Assembly: GCA_016840035.1 (NCBI GenBank)
Contig: JAEOTC010000075.1
Span: 1-64,000 of the forward strand
Length of the DNA stretch: 64,000 nt
Direction of reading: 5' to 3'
Origin: Candidatus Hodarchaeota archaeon
Lineage (GTDB): Archaea; Asgardarchaeota; Heimdallarchaeia; Hodarchaeales; Hodarchaeaceae
Made by a program: the position numbers and the translations under genes. The notes below the pieces were generated by a model that had not been told where the DNA came from, searched no databases, and was given only the letters and a program-made list of their open reading frames with translations. This document shows, piece after piece, positions 29,590-38,698 of this stretch. Every line of letters begins with the position of its first letter. The stretch's first letter is position 1.

Positions 29590-31152
29590 ATGCGATGTAG
29601 AGAGTGTGGAGCTGAGAATCCACCTGAAGCCCGTTTTTGTTACCAATGTGGGAAAGAGATATCAAGACTGCCTCAAGATGCAAGCAGTTTTCAGTCACAA
29701 TCTGCATTCTGTCAGAAATGCGGCGTTCAAAATCCTCCAAGTTCTAAATTTTGTATGGAATGTGGCACAACCTTAAAGCAAATTGAAGCTAAAAGCCCAA
29801 ATGTTTGTCCTACATGCAATTCTCCAATAGAATCTTCTTATTCTCTATGTCCTAATTGTGGGCATTCACTTGGGGGCATGAGCAAGACTTCTTGGAGTAC
29901 ACCAGATGTAGATGATAGAGAATTAGAGATTTGCCCTTCTTGCGGGAAACAAACAAGTGGTGAATATTGTCAAGACTGTGGGTTTCGTCTGAGGACGCGT
30001 CAGTCTCCCGTCGATTGGTGGTATTGTACTCGTGAATCAGCAATTATGCAGGAAATAGATCCCAAAAGTCAATTTTTAATTCCGAAAGAATCATTAGAAG
30101 AATCTATTGCATCATTTCAACAAGAAGAAAAATTTCCCAATTATCAGAGTGATTCAATTAGACAATTGAGTAATTTAGTATTTTCCCGCGATCACACCAG
30201 CAATTTTTGTTCAATAACGAAAGTAAAATGTCCAATTTGTGGTCAAACATCCTATGCGTCTATTAATGTAAGACCTAAGACCTCTCAGTTGATTGGTTCA
30301 GGGACAAAGAAATTAAACGGAAGTGCTCTAATAAAAAGCGGCATTTTTTACATGCGGAACTTCAAGGAATTTTACTTAATTATCGCAGTAGGAGTTATGA
30401 TCGATTTAATTGTGACAATATTAGGAGGAAATTTATCTACCGTTGATGCTCTTACGAATTTCTTCTCTGATTTTGATACGGCTGCATTAAATGAGAGTCT
30501 CTATACCATGAATATAGGTACATTAGCTATAGACTTCGTATTGTCATCCTTTTTGCTAAGTTGGACCCTTATTTCGCTAAAGCAAATTAAAAATCAAGGG
30601 TATTCCTCAATTGATCTGATTTCAGGTGCTGGAACTTCAGTTCGAACTATTGTGAGTGTATTGATATTAATGCTTGTTCCTTTTATGGTATCGATAATTT
30701 CTCTCATTGGTTTGGGTTCTATAAATCTCTCTTATACCGATTCGTTATATGGCTATTCAGAATATCCCTACTCCGGCACAGATTCAGTAATAGGTTCGTT
30801 ATTAGGAATATTGGCTTTTACTCTTGGAATTGCGCTTCTCGAGATTGTGGTGATGATATTAACAACATATTTTCTTCCTGCTTTCATTTTCAATCCTGAT
30901 CGGTCAATCAAAAATAGTATAGAGCGAGGATATGTGTTTGCGAGAAAATATTTCTGGTTAACTTTGGGAATAACTATACTATTCAATTTGATAGGCAATA
31001 TTGGCTCATTTTTTACTTTACCATCATACTTTTTAGGGACAGCACTAATTCCAGTTCTCATTACTTCGATCATTATACGAACGATAGCAGTGTATCGAAT
31101 TCTGTCTTTCGGTTGGGCATATGACGAATTTAAAGATGAAGTGCATAAATGA
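29590..31152 (+). CDS. multi-zinc-ribbon membrane protein
   Basis: Five CxxC-rich ribbons (CRECG..CYQCG; CQKCG..CMECG; CPTCN..CPNCG; CPSCG..CQDCG; CPICG) followed by about 6 TM. Confidence 0.82.
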   Translation: MRCRECGAENPPEARFCYQCGKEISRLPQDASSFQSQSAFCQKCGVQNPPSSKFCMECGTTLKQIEAKSPNVCPTCNSPIESSYSLCPNCGHSLGGMSKTSWSTPDVDDRELEICPSCGKQTSGEYCQDCGFRLRTRQSPVDWWYCTRESAIMQEIDPKSQFLIPKESLEESIASFQQEEKFPNYQSDSIRQLSNLVFSRDHTSNFCSITKVKCPICGQTSYASINVRPKTSQLIGSGTKKLNGSALIKSGIFYMRNFKEFYLIIAVGVMIDLIVTILGGNLSTVDALTNFFSDFDTAALNESLYTMNIGTLAIDFVLSSFLLSWTLISLKQIKNQGYSSIDLISGAGTSVRTIVSVLILMLVPFMVSIISLIGLGSINLSYTDSLYGYSEYPYSGTDSVIGSLLGILAFTLGIALLEIVVMILTTYFLPAFIFNPDRSIKNSIERGYVFARKYFWLTLGITILFNLIGNIGSFFTLPSYFLGTALIPVLITSIIIRTIAVYRILSFGWAYDEFKDEVHK

Positions 31153-32870
31153 GATCAAAATTTTTTCGAAAATCCCTTCTTCGAGGTTTGTCAATAACTT
31201 GTTTCCTTCTACTAATTATTTTACTCCTTTTATCCAGAAATTCAGGACAATCTAGTCTTCTATTTTGGCAAATTACCCAATTTTGTGGCCCTCTCTTATT
31301 TTTGGGTATATGGTTCCCTTTTGCCTTATCATTTCTACTAGATTCATCAGTAGAGATGAGATCGCTTTCTCGATCCGCAACGGTGATGATTTTTGGAAGT
31401 ATCATTATAGTATTAGGAGCCTTGATGCTGAATACCCGAATGTTATTCATTATTATGGGATCGATCTCAAATTTGTTTGAGATCAGAGTCGATGATCTTG
31501 TAGGTCAATTTTTTCTTTGGGAAATGACTACTGGCCTATTATTACCCCTAAATGAAGAAATAATTAAGATTTTACCAATTTTAGTACTTTCTCATGCAGC
31601 TGTAGTATCATTTGACCCTGAGGATGAAAAAATCGTGGTGAGGACACCTCAAATAAAACAAATCCTAATCTCACGAAGACAATATGTTCTATACGCTATT
31701 ATTAGTGGAACTGTTTTTACTTTCTTTGAATTATTTTTATATCAATGGGAGTCGATTCAACCTAGTCTAGATCCTTTTTCAGATGTCTACTTCCAAATTA
31801 CCTTACGAACACTTGCACCTTTACATATCCTCTCAACAATTTTCTTTGCACTCGGAATATATACTTTGAATGGTCGACTCACGGGAACAATTTCAAAAAG
31901 AATGGCAATACTTTCGTCAATTAAGTATTTTCTTCTTGGCTGGGGTCTTCATTCATTCTGGAATTCATTGAACGTATATTTTGCAGTATTCCTTCCAGAG
32001 ATGCAGGATTTATTGTATCTATTACTTTTCGGAATCGGAATCATCATCAATATTTCATTAATTCTGATAATCTGGCGGATTTTTCGAATAACCCCACGAT
32101 TCTGTGTTAAGTGCGGATTTGAAGGGATAAACCACTTTCATCCAGAAAAAGTTATTACATCTGAGAACGTAGCCCCCTCTCGCGGATTCAGTTTTCTTCC
32201 TCCTAGAATCAGCAGATTCAGGCTCGCTTCTAGATATATCTGTCCCAATTGCTTTAATAAAATCCGTACAGAGGGAACATGTGCGCATTGTGGTTCACGA
32301 ATTTATCAAACCTGTCCAAACTGTAACACTTTCCTATCAGAAACAACAACAATCTGCCCTAATTGTCGTAAACGGATAATCTCCCTCGATGAGATGAGTT
32401 TTCGTTCACTCTCGATGGTTGAAACATGGATAATCGGAGTAAGTGTGCTAACTTCCTTAGTTTTTACTCTCACTCCTCTTTCTATACTCTTTTGGTTACG
32501 TCAAGAAGCTATCTTGATTCCGTTGCCAATATATCTTTTTTACTTCATAATGGGGTTAATTATTGTCATAAGCACACTTATCACATTGTTTTTTAATCGG
32601 ACTATGGGAATATTAGTATTGTACTGCCATATCCTTAATCTGTTTTTACTGGGAATAATCAGTCTTTTCGGCTCATCATTTATTGGAATATTACTTTCGA
32701 TACGTCTAACTGATCCTATTGGAGGAATCCTAATTCTTGGAATAAGTATTATTCTGTATTCCTTATTTAAACGGATTTTCAACCTTTTTTATCATAGCTA
32801 TCACCCAATTTTTCCTGAATTTTTGGATTCTGTAAGCGAAACAGTGAAAGGAGGTAGGGGTTATGAGTAA
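31149..32870 (+). CDS. PrsW-like putative intramembrane protease fused to zinc ribbons
   Basis: TM motifs 'LLLPLNEEIIKILP', 'TVFTFFELFLYQW', 'APLHILSTIFFALGIY', 'LGWGLHSFWNSL' in PrsW order, then CPNC..CAHC..CPNC..CPNC ribbons and C-terminal TMs. Confidence 0.7.
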   Translation: MRSKFFRKSLLRGLSITCFLLLIILLLLSRNSGQSSLLFWQITQFCGPLLFLGIWFPFALSFLLDSSVEMRSLSRSATVMIFGSIIIVLGALMLNTRMLFIIMGSISNLFEIRVDDLVGQFFLWEMTTGLLLPLNEEIIKILPILVLSHAAVVSFDPEDEKIVVRTPQIKQILISRRQYVLYAIISGTVFTFFELFLYQWESIQPSLDPFSDVYFQITLRTLAPLHILSTIFFALGIYTLNGRLTGTISKRMAILSSIKYFLLGWGLHSFWNSLNVYFAVFLPEMQDLLYLLLFGIGIIINISLILIIWRIFRITPRFCVKCGFEGINHFHPEKVITSENVAPSRGFSFLPPRISRFRLASRYICPNCFNKIRTEGTCAHCGSRIYQTCPNCNTFLSETTTICPNCRKRIISLDEMSFRSLSMVETWIIGVSVLTSLVFTLTPLSILFWLRQEAILIPLPIYLFYFIMGLIIVISTLITLFFNRTMGILVLYCHILNLFLLGIISLFGSSFIGILLSIRLTDPIGGILILGISIILYSLFKRIFNLFYHSYHPIFPEFLDSVSETVKGGRGYE

Positions 32871-33672
32871 TTTACTATTTAGAAAAAAATCTAAGCCTAG
32901 AAGCGCTAATCCTCATGCGGGATTAAAAGCGGGTTTTCTTCTCCTATCTATTGGATTTTTCCTTCAGTTTTTGTTCCTCAACTTATTATCACTCATCTTA
33001 GGGATAGGAACCGAGTTTGCAGAAATGACAATCCTAATTAGCGGATTACCCGAACTTGATATTGTACTTCCGTTTTTAGTCCTTATTCTACTTCCCATGA
33101 CTGCTATTACTACAAATTTATGGGTTACATTACTTTCAGTCATTCCTTGGATAATTGCAGGATGTATTACTGGATACTTTTGTGGGCCCGATCTTGAAAA
33201 AGCAATATTCCTAAGTTTTCCTTCATTTTTTGGATCGATAGCAGTTTTGATTATTCTAGCGCTTTTTACTTTATTTGGCGTTCTTCTTCCAGTTTTCCCT
33301 TCCCTTCAGATAGTTTTCTTGTTTGCAACAATACTCACACTAGCCATGTACGGAATGGTACTGATAGGAGGAATCAGTCTATATTTCTTTCTACCATCCT
33401 ATATTGGTTATTATATTGGAAAAAAATATACTCCTCAATTATATCCTCAAATATTTTATGCTCAACCAAATAGAATTGATCCTAGGAGCGTATATTGTAG
33501 ATTCTTAACTCGTGATAATAGGTGTGGAGTTGGTCGAAGTTCTTTTATTCCAGGTACGTGTGATAATCGATTTAACCAAGTAACGTGTCCTATATATGTA
33601 CGGGTAACCAAAGCAACACGAAAGAAAATTCAACCAGGAGGTCTTTTTTCTGAAATTAAGAAGTCTCTTTAA
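32863..33672 (+). CDS. membrane protein with C-terminal four-Cys motif
   Basis: Several TM; C-terminal CX8CX11CX8C (CRFLTRDNRCGVGRSSFIPGTCDNRFNQVTC). Overlaps the previous gene by 8 bp; GGAGGT upstream of the ATG. Confidence 0.72.
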   Translation: MSNLLFRKKSKPRSANPHAGLKAGFLLLSIGFFLQFLFLNLLSLILGIGTEFAEMTILISGLPELDIVLPFLVLILLPMTAITTNLWVTLLSVIPWIIAGCITGYFCGPDLEKAIFLSFPSFFGSIAVLIILALFTLFGVLLPVFPSLQIVFLFATILTLAMYGMVLIGGISLYFFLPSYIGYYIGKKYTPQLYPQIFYAQPNRIDPRSVYCRFLTRDNRCGVGRSSFIPGTCDNRFNQVTCPIYVRVTKATRKKIQPGGLFSEIKKSL

Positions 33673-33700
33673 AAATAGGTATACCCTGATAATTCTGATA

Positions 33701-34405
33701 TTGAGTGCTAGTATATGGGTTATTGTGGATGGTGGAACACATAACTCACCATATCGAAAACAAGGAATATACAGTGATGTTCCTTTAGTTAAGGATTCTG
33801 ATAGATCTGGGTTTAACCTTTGGGATTTATTGGATTTCCTTGATTTTACATTACCTGAGTTACCTATGCCTCAAATTGCGCCCCTTCTTGGGTTATCAGC
33901 AGGCGGATTGATGTTTTTATTCGTGATATTGTTAATTATGGTTGTTTTATTCGGAATATCACTCATAATTTCATCAAAATTCAGATCAAAGAGTAAAGAA
34001 GAAATTTTTGTCGAGGAAGAAGATCAACCTGATATTAAAGAGTTGATAAAGCGTCGAGAAACTCTCGGAAAGCGTATTGATGAAATTATCACATTCTTGG
34101 AGACTTCAGGAAATAAAGAGTCTTTCAGTGAGGCAATAACTTTAGGATTCGAAAAATTGGATTTAGCGTTAAAAGAATTTTCAAAGATATCTCGCCCAGG
34201 ATGGTTAACTCCACGTGAATATGCTGAAATGCGGATTCCATACTTCGATCATAAATCTCTATCCGTAGCTGTTGAGATCTTCTACGAAATAACGTATGGT
34301 GAACGAACTGCGACTTTAAGAGAGTTTAATTTGTTTTTATCAAGTATCAAATCGATGATAAGTGATCAAACAATACTTCGTTGGAAATCTGATCAAGACT
34401 TATGA
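33701..34405 (+). CDS. DUF4129-like membrane protein (start uncertain; possible CTG start at 33650)
   Basis: C-terminal 'RPGWLTPREYAEM...LSVAVEIFYEITYGERTATLREFNLFLSSIK' resembles DUF4129. The frame continues open upstream to 33608. Confidence 0.7.
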   Translation: MSASIWVIVDGGTHNSPYRKQGIYSDVPLVKDSDRSGFNLWDLLDFLDFTLPELPMPQIAPLLGLSAGGLMFLFVILLIMVVLFGISLIISSKFRSKSKEEIFVEEEDQPDIKELIKRRETLGKRIDEIITFLETSGNKESFSEAITLGFEKLDLALKEFSKISRPGWLTPREYAEMRIPYFDHKSLSVAVEIFYEITYGERTATLREFNLFLSSIKSMISDQTILRWKSDQDL

Positions 34406-34422
34406 TTAAGGAGTTACATGAC

Positions 34423-35661
34423 ATGAATATACACATGAGAAAGTATCTGTATGTTTTTAGTGTCCTGATAGGTCTTCTTCTTATTCTGATCCCTCCACTT
34501 CAACCTGCTGCATATACAATTTCTAATACTCATTGGTCTGGAGCTTCAAGTTTTCAGTCCTCTTTCGAAGGAAACCATAAAATTACCTCTACAAATATTC
34601 CTCTAAGTTTACTAGGTGATCTAAATCAGCTCACTGACATTATCATCATAATTGGAGGAAGCTTACCTTATTATCCTGAAGAATCACAAAAACTCCTAAC
34701 TTTCGTTTCAAATGGAGGAATTCTCATCCTTTTTGAAGATACAGGATATGGTCGAATTTTAACAGAGGCATTTGGATTGAGATTAGGTGGAACCCTTATT
34801 GACCAAGATAATCATGGGCCTAATCCATATTTACCCAAATCTGTGCAACCTGAACTTCAAATCCAAAATACAGTAATAAATCAACATAATGTGATTTTCA
34901 ATCATGGAGTAAGAGTTAAGCAATTTTACCGCCTTCCAAATACACTTTATCGTCCGCTGTTCCCGCTTGAAGGGTTCGTTTGGGAAGACAAAGATGGGGA
35001 TGGAAAATTTCATGAGGAAGAAGAGAGAGTTACAGATGATGCTTATCTAGGAGGAATCCTTGAATTTCCAAATACTAATGGATTATGCATTGTGATAGGT
35101 GATTCCGCCTTTCCCACTAATGATATGATCTCACGAGAGCAGAATCGTGAATGGCTCTTGGAACTTGTACGTCTGATCACTCAAAATGACAATAAAAATG
35201 TTCTTTTTGATGAGAGTCGAAAGTTATGGATTCCACCATCTGGGATCGCATTGATCTCTTACGTTTCAATCATAATTTTAGGGATATTTCATTCTCCGTT
35301 AATTGCTTTCACTGCTTTGATTATTTTAGTAGGAATACTAGCAATTAGGAAAAATCGGGAGATAATGGAATTCACACACCGTTTAAAAGAGCCATTTGAT
35401 AGAAAGGCAAGAATTCCAACGCAAGCCTATCTACAATCAGCGGAGGAGGAAGTTTTCAGTAGCTACGGTAAGAAATCTTCAAGATCCAACCTTTATCGAG
35501 ATTTAATAGTTGAAGAATTACTGGAAATAGAAGAAAGGCTTACACATGAGGAAAAGAGGTATTTTGAGGATTCATTACGCCAACGGATATTCACTTTTGC
35601 TGATTATGAGAAACACAAATATCAAATTGAACAATTTAAGAAAAACCTAAATGAGGAGTAA
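34423..35661 (+). CDS. DUF4350-like membrane protein
   Basis: N-terminal TM, 'IIIIIGGSLPYYPEESQKLLTFVSNGGILILFEDTGYG' glutamine-amidotransferase-like fold, TM near C-terminus. ATG at 34423 preferred (AAGGAG upstream); listed ORF starts at 34402. Confidence 0.72.
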   Translation: MNIHMRKYLYVFSVLIGLLLILIPPLQPAAYTISNTHWSGASSFQSSFEGNHKITSTNIPLSLLGDLNQLTDIIIIIGGSLPYYPEESQKLLTFVSNGGILILFEDTGYGRILTEAFGLRLGGTLIDQDNHGPNPYLPKSVQPELQIQNTVINQHNVIFNHGVRVKQFYRLPNTLYRPLFPLEGFVWEDKDGDGKFHEEEERVTDDAYLGGILEFPNTNGLCIVIGDSAFPTNDMISREQNREWLLELVRLITQNDNKNVLFDESRKLWIPPSGIALISYVSIIILGIFHSPLIAFTALIILVGILAIRKNREIMEFTHRLKEPFDRKARIPTQAYLQSAEEEVFSSYGKKSSRSNLYRDLIVEELLEIEERLTHEEKRYFEDSLRQRIFTFADYEKHKYQIEQFKKNLNEE

Positions 35662-35665
35662 AATA

Positions 35666-36607
35666 ATGGATGCTTTAGAGATAAAGACAATTGTCGAACA
35701 GATCATAGAAGAAATGCAGAATCGAGTTGTAGGATTGGATTTTGCGATCGAAAATGTTTTAACAAGTTATTTTGCCAATGGGCATGTCCTACTAGAGGGG
35801 GTTCCAGGTATTGCGAAGTCTATGATGGCATTTTCTCTTGCAGAGGTATTAGGACTTGATTTTACCCGTATTCAATTCACACCTGATTTGATGCCTGGTG
35901 ATATCACAGGCGTATCTGTATATAATATGAAAACTCAGGAGTTTAATTTCATCAAAGGACCCGTTTTTTCTAACATTGTCCTTTGTGACGAAATTAGTCG
36001 TGCCCCTCCAAAAACTCATTCAGCTCTTTTAGAGGCAATGCAAGAAAGACAAATTAGCCATGAAGGTATTACCTATAAGCTTCCAGAACCTTTTCTGGTA
36101 ATTGCTACACAAAACCCTATAGAACAGGCCGGTGTATACCCACTACCAGAAGCTCAGCTCGATCGATTCCTTATTCGACAAATTATACCCTATCCCTCTG
36201 TTGAGGCTGAATTAAAAATTCTCAAGCTGAAACAACGGCAAGATATGCTACCTGTAAATGTTCTGACAGATAGAACGACTATACTAAAGATTCAGCAATT
36301 CGTTCGTGAAGAAGTACTTGTATCCGAGAAAATTATGGAGTATATCGTTAATCTGATAAGAAAGACTCGAGAACATTACGGTCTAACTCTAGGTGGTTCT
36401 CCACGTGCATCTATATCTTTACTTACGATAGCTCAATCTAGAGCTGCGATTTCTGGTAGAGATTATGTTGAACCGGATGATATCAAACGTTTATTCTTCC
36501 CTGTTGTCAATCATCGGTTGATTTTAACCCCCGAATCAGAAATGGAACGAGTTCCAGTAATACAAATCGTTGATAATATTTTAAAGAATACAGAAGTGGT
36601 ATTGTAA
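35666..36607 (+). CDS. MoxR-family AAA+ ATPase
   Basis: 'NGHVLLEGVPGIAKSMMAFSLAEVLGLDFTRIQFTPDLMPGDITG', 'LCDEISRAPPKTHSALLEAMQERQ', 'IATQNPIEQAGVYPLPEAQLDRFLI'. ATG at 35666 (MDALEIK). Confidence 0.95.
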   Translation: MDALEIKTIVEQIIEEMQNRVVGLDFAIENVLTSYFANGHVLLEGVPGIAKSMMAFSLAEVLGLDFTRIQFTPDLMPGDITGVSVYNMKTQEFNFIKGPVFSNIVLCDEISRAPPKTHSALLEAMQERQISHEGITYKLPEPFLVIATQNPIEQAGVYPLPEAQLDRFLIRQIIPYPSVEAELKILKLKQRQDMLPVNVLTDRTTILKIQQFVREEVLVSEKIMEYIVNLIRKTREHYGLTLGGSPRASISLLTIAQSRAAISGRDYVEPDDIKRLFFPVVNHRLILTPESEMERVPVIQIVDNILKNTEVVL

Positions 36608-36626
36608 AAGTAGAGGTCTATAGATT

Positions 36627-37979
36627 TTGAAACGCTATCGTGAAATTTCGCCAAGTGGAATTTTGGTTCTACTCCTAAGTTCTTTTGGGGGGATAATTGG
36701 GATGAACTTAAATTTCCCAATTCTCTGGTTCCCAAGTTTTGTTTTTATTTTCTATTTTCTTCCATTCATCACATATTTCTATAGAGAATGGAACATATCA
36801 GCTCGACACTATGTTTCTTCATCAATTGTGACTCTTGGTGACTTCTTTTACTTGAAAATAATACTGAAGAATGTCAATCGGAGAAAAATTCGGTTTATTC
36901 TTGACATGAAGAATACCGATCACATTATCCTTGTAAAGGGCTGGTCATTCAAAAAAATGACTTTATTTCCTGGAGAGTCAAACTCTTGTTCCTTTATATT
37001 TGCCGTATCCAAACGAGGAATTCATAAGATCCAATCCTTCTCAGTAATTAGGAGTGATCCGTTAGGATTATATCGTGATGTAATTGAGTTTTCAGAACCA
37101 ATATCAATTCAAGTAATTCCCGCTAGACCCCAGATTAGACTTGATAAAAAACAAAAGCAAGAAGTTCGTCATACATTAGTTGGTCAATACGCATATAGAA
37201 GAAAAGGACAGGGTGATGAATTCTTCTCCTTAAATGATTATCAACGTGGAGATGAACCACGTAAGATTTACTGGAAGAAAAGTGCTCATCTTGGGAAATT
37301 AATATCTAAAGAGTTTGAGGATGAAATTGTATTTCGACTCTTTGTTGCTGTGGATACCAGTTACACGATGCGATCAAGGAAATTAGAATATTCTCTTACA
37401 AGTCTATTGGAACTAGCCGAAATGTGTTCCTATACTCATGATACTTTCGGATTCATTACCTTTGCAGATCATCCAAACCGTTATCTCAAACCAACTACTA
37501 GTCCACGTCTATACGAAAAGGTTTCAAGATTAATTTATGATTTAAATTCACATGACGAACCTGCGCGATTTGATACAATATTACCGTATATTTTTTCCTT
37601 GAAAGGAACCAGAAGTGTATTAGTTATACTTAGTGATTCAGAAGGGGTATTAGAAGACAAATTAAAAGCAATAGTAAAGTTAAGCAAGTTTGGACATCAT
37701 CTAATATTCTGCGAATTACGTGCAGACAAATTTGGTATTTCTGATTCTAAGATCAACCCTTATAATCTCGATACATATGAAAAATTAACAAATTTACAAT
37801 TGATTCATGATAAAGTTTCTGAAAACTATCGTATAAGAGAAGCTCGAATCCGTCAATTATTAGAAGAAGTGAGAGGGACATATATTCAGATAGGATCCTA
37901 TTCAGACAATCTGATGCTTCTAATAAAACATGAGATTGCTCAAATTCAACCATTGTTATCTCCTGTGATGTTAAAATGA
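36627..37979 (+). CDS. DUF58 domain protein (vWA-like)
   Basis: 'YRRKGQGDEFFSLNDYQRGDEPRKIYWKKSAHLGKLISKEFEDE' is DUF58-like; 'FVAVDTSYTM' metal-site-like motif; two N-terminal TM. Confidence 0.88.
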   Translation: MKRYREISPSGILVLLLSSFGGIIGMNLNFPILWFPSFVFIFYFLPFITYFYREWNISARHYVSSSIVTLGDFFYLKIILKNVNRRKIRFILDMKNTDHIILVKGWSFKKMTLFPGESNSCSFIFAVSKRGIHKIQSFSVIRSDPLGLYRDVIEFSEPISIQVIPARPQIRLDKKQKQEVRHTLVGQYAYRRKGQGDEFFSLNDYQRGDEPRKIYWKKSAHLGKLISKEFEDEIVFRLFVAVDTSYTMRSRKLEYSLTSLLELAEMCSYTHDTFGFITFADHPNRYLKPTTSPRLYEKVSRLIYDLNSHDEPARFDTILPYIFSLKGTRSVLVILSDSEGVLEDKLKAIVKLSKFGHHLIFCELRADKFGISDSKINPYNLDTYEKLTNLQLIHDKVSENYRIREARIRQLLEEVRGTYIQIGSYSDNLMLLIKHEIAQIQPLLSPVMLK

Positions 37980-38677
37980 GTAAAAATTTTAAATTTTTAG
38001 ATACGGGATTATCAGGATACTGGGTGAAACGTCAGAATCCAAAATTGGTTGATCAGGTTCTTAAACTTGATTATATATTGACTACCTTAATCATTGGTTT
38101 ACTTGGATTTTATATATTAACTAATTTATCATTACTTACCTTTTCGTTATTATTAATAGCAATAACTAGTTTATTTTTCTTGGAATTGAATTTAAGTAAA
38201 TATCCGCAGTATGTTATTCCATTTTCTCATCTAACTCTGATCCTCCTGATCGCATATTTGCAGCTAATCGTGTCAGAAACAAGCGTTTATTCTTTATATC
38301 CATCAATCTTAGATCTATTCCTTAGTTTATTTGTAAGCATCAAATTATTTCTTCAACTGTTTCATTTTCGAAGATATTTATCTGATTCTAAAGCTCTAAT
38401 CCCGAAAACAGAAATAAATAGACGGCACTTAAAATCATTTATGGATCAATTAAGAATTGGAGAACCACTACTGGATTATGAGTTTGAAGAACCGACTAGA
38501 TCAGAATTAACTGATTTTCTTCTGCAAATTTTACGCGTGATAGTATTTATGGTTTTAATGTTATCCCCACTTGGTCTTTTCCTGTTCTCAGGAGTACTTA
38601 TCTATCCATATGTTGCCTTGGTACCAAGTGTCTTGATTTCATTATTTCTGCTAGTTATTCACACCCAACGAGAATAG
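37976..38677 (+). CDS. hypothetical membrane protein, last gene of MoxR/DUF58 operon
   Basis: 233 aa with about 6 hydrophobic segments; 4 bp overlap with the DUF58 gene. Confidence 0.7.
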   Translation: MSKNFKFLDTGLSGYWVKRQNPKLVDQVLKLDYILTTLIIGLLGFYILTNLSLLTFSLLLIAITSLFFLELNLSKYPQYVIPFSHLTLILLIAYLQLIVSETSVYSLYPSILDLFLSLFVSIKLFLQLFHFRRYLSDSKALIPKTEINRRHLKSFMDQLRIGEPLLDYEFEEPTRSELTDFLLQILRVIVFMVLMLSPLGLFLFSGVLIYPYVALVPSVLISLFLLVIHTQRE

Positions 38678-38698
38678 TTTTGAGATATTAGCGACTGA

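Noticed and set aside
29267-29740. 157 aa minus-strand ORF
   Set aside because: Antisense to the RDD protein and the start of the multi-zinc-ribbon gene, both with clear motifs; no recognisable domain.
31130-31450. 106 aa minus-strand ORF
   Set aside because: Antisense across the junction of two operon genes; no motif support.
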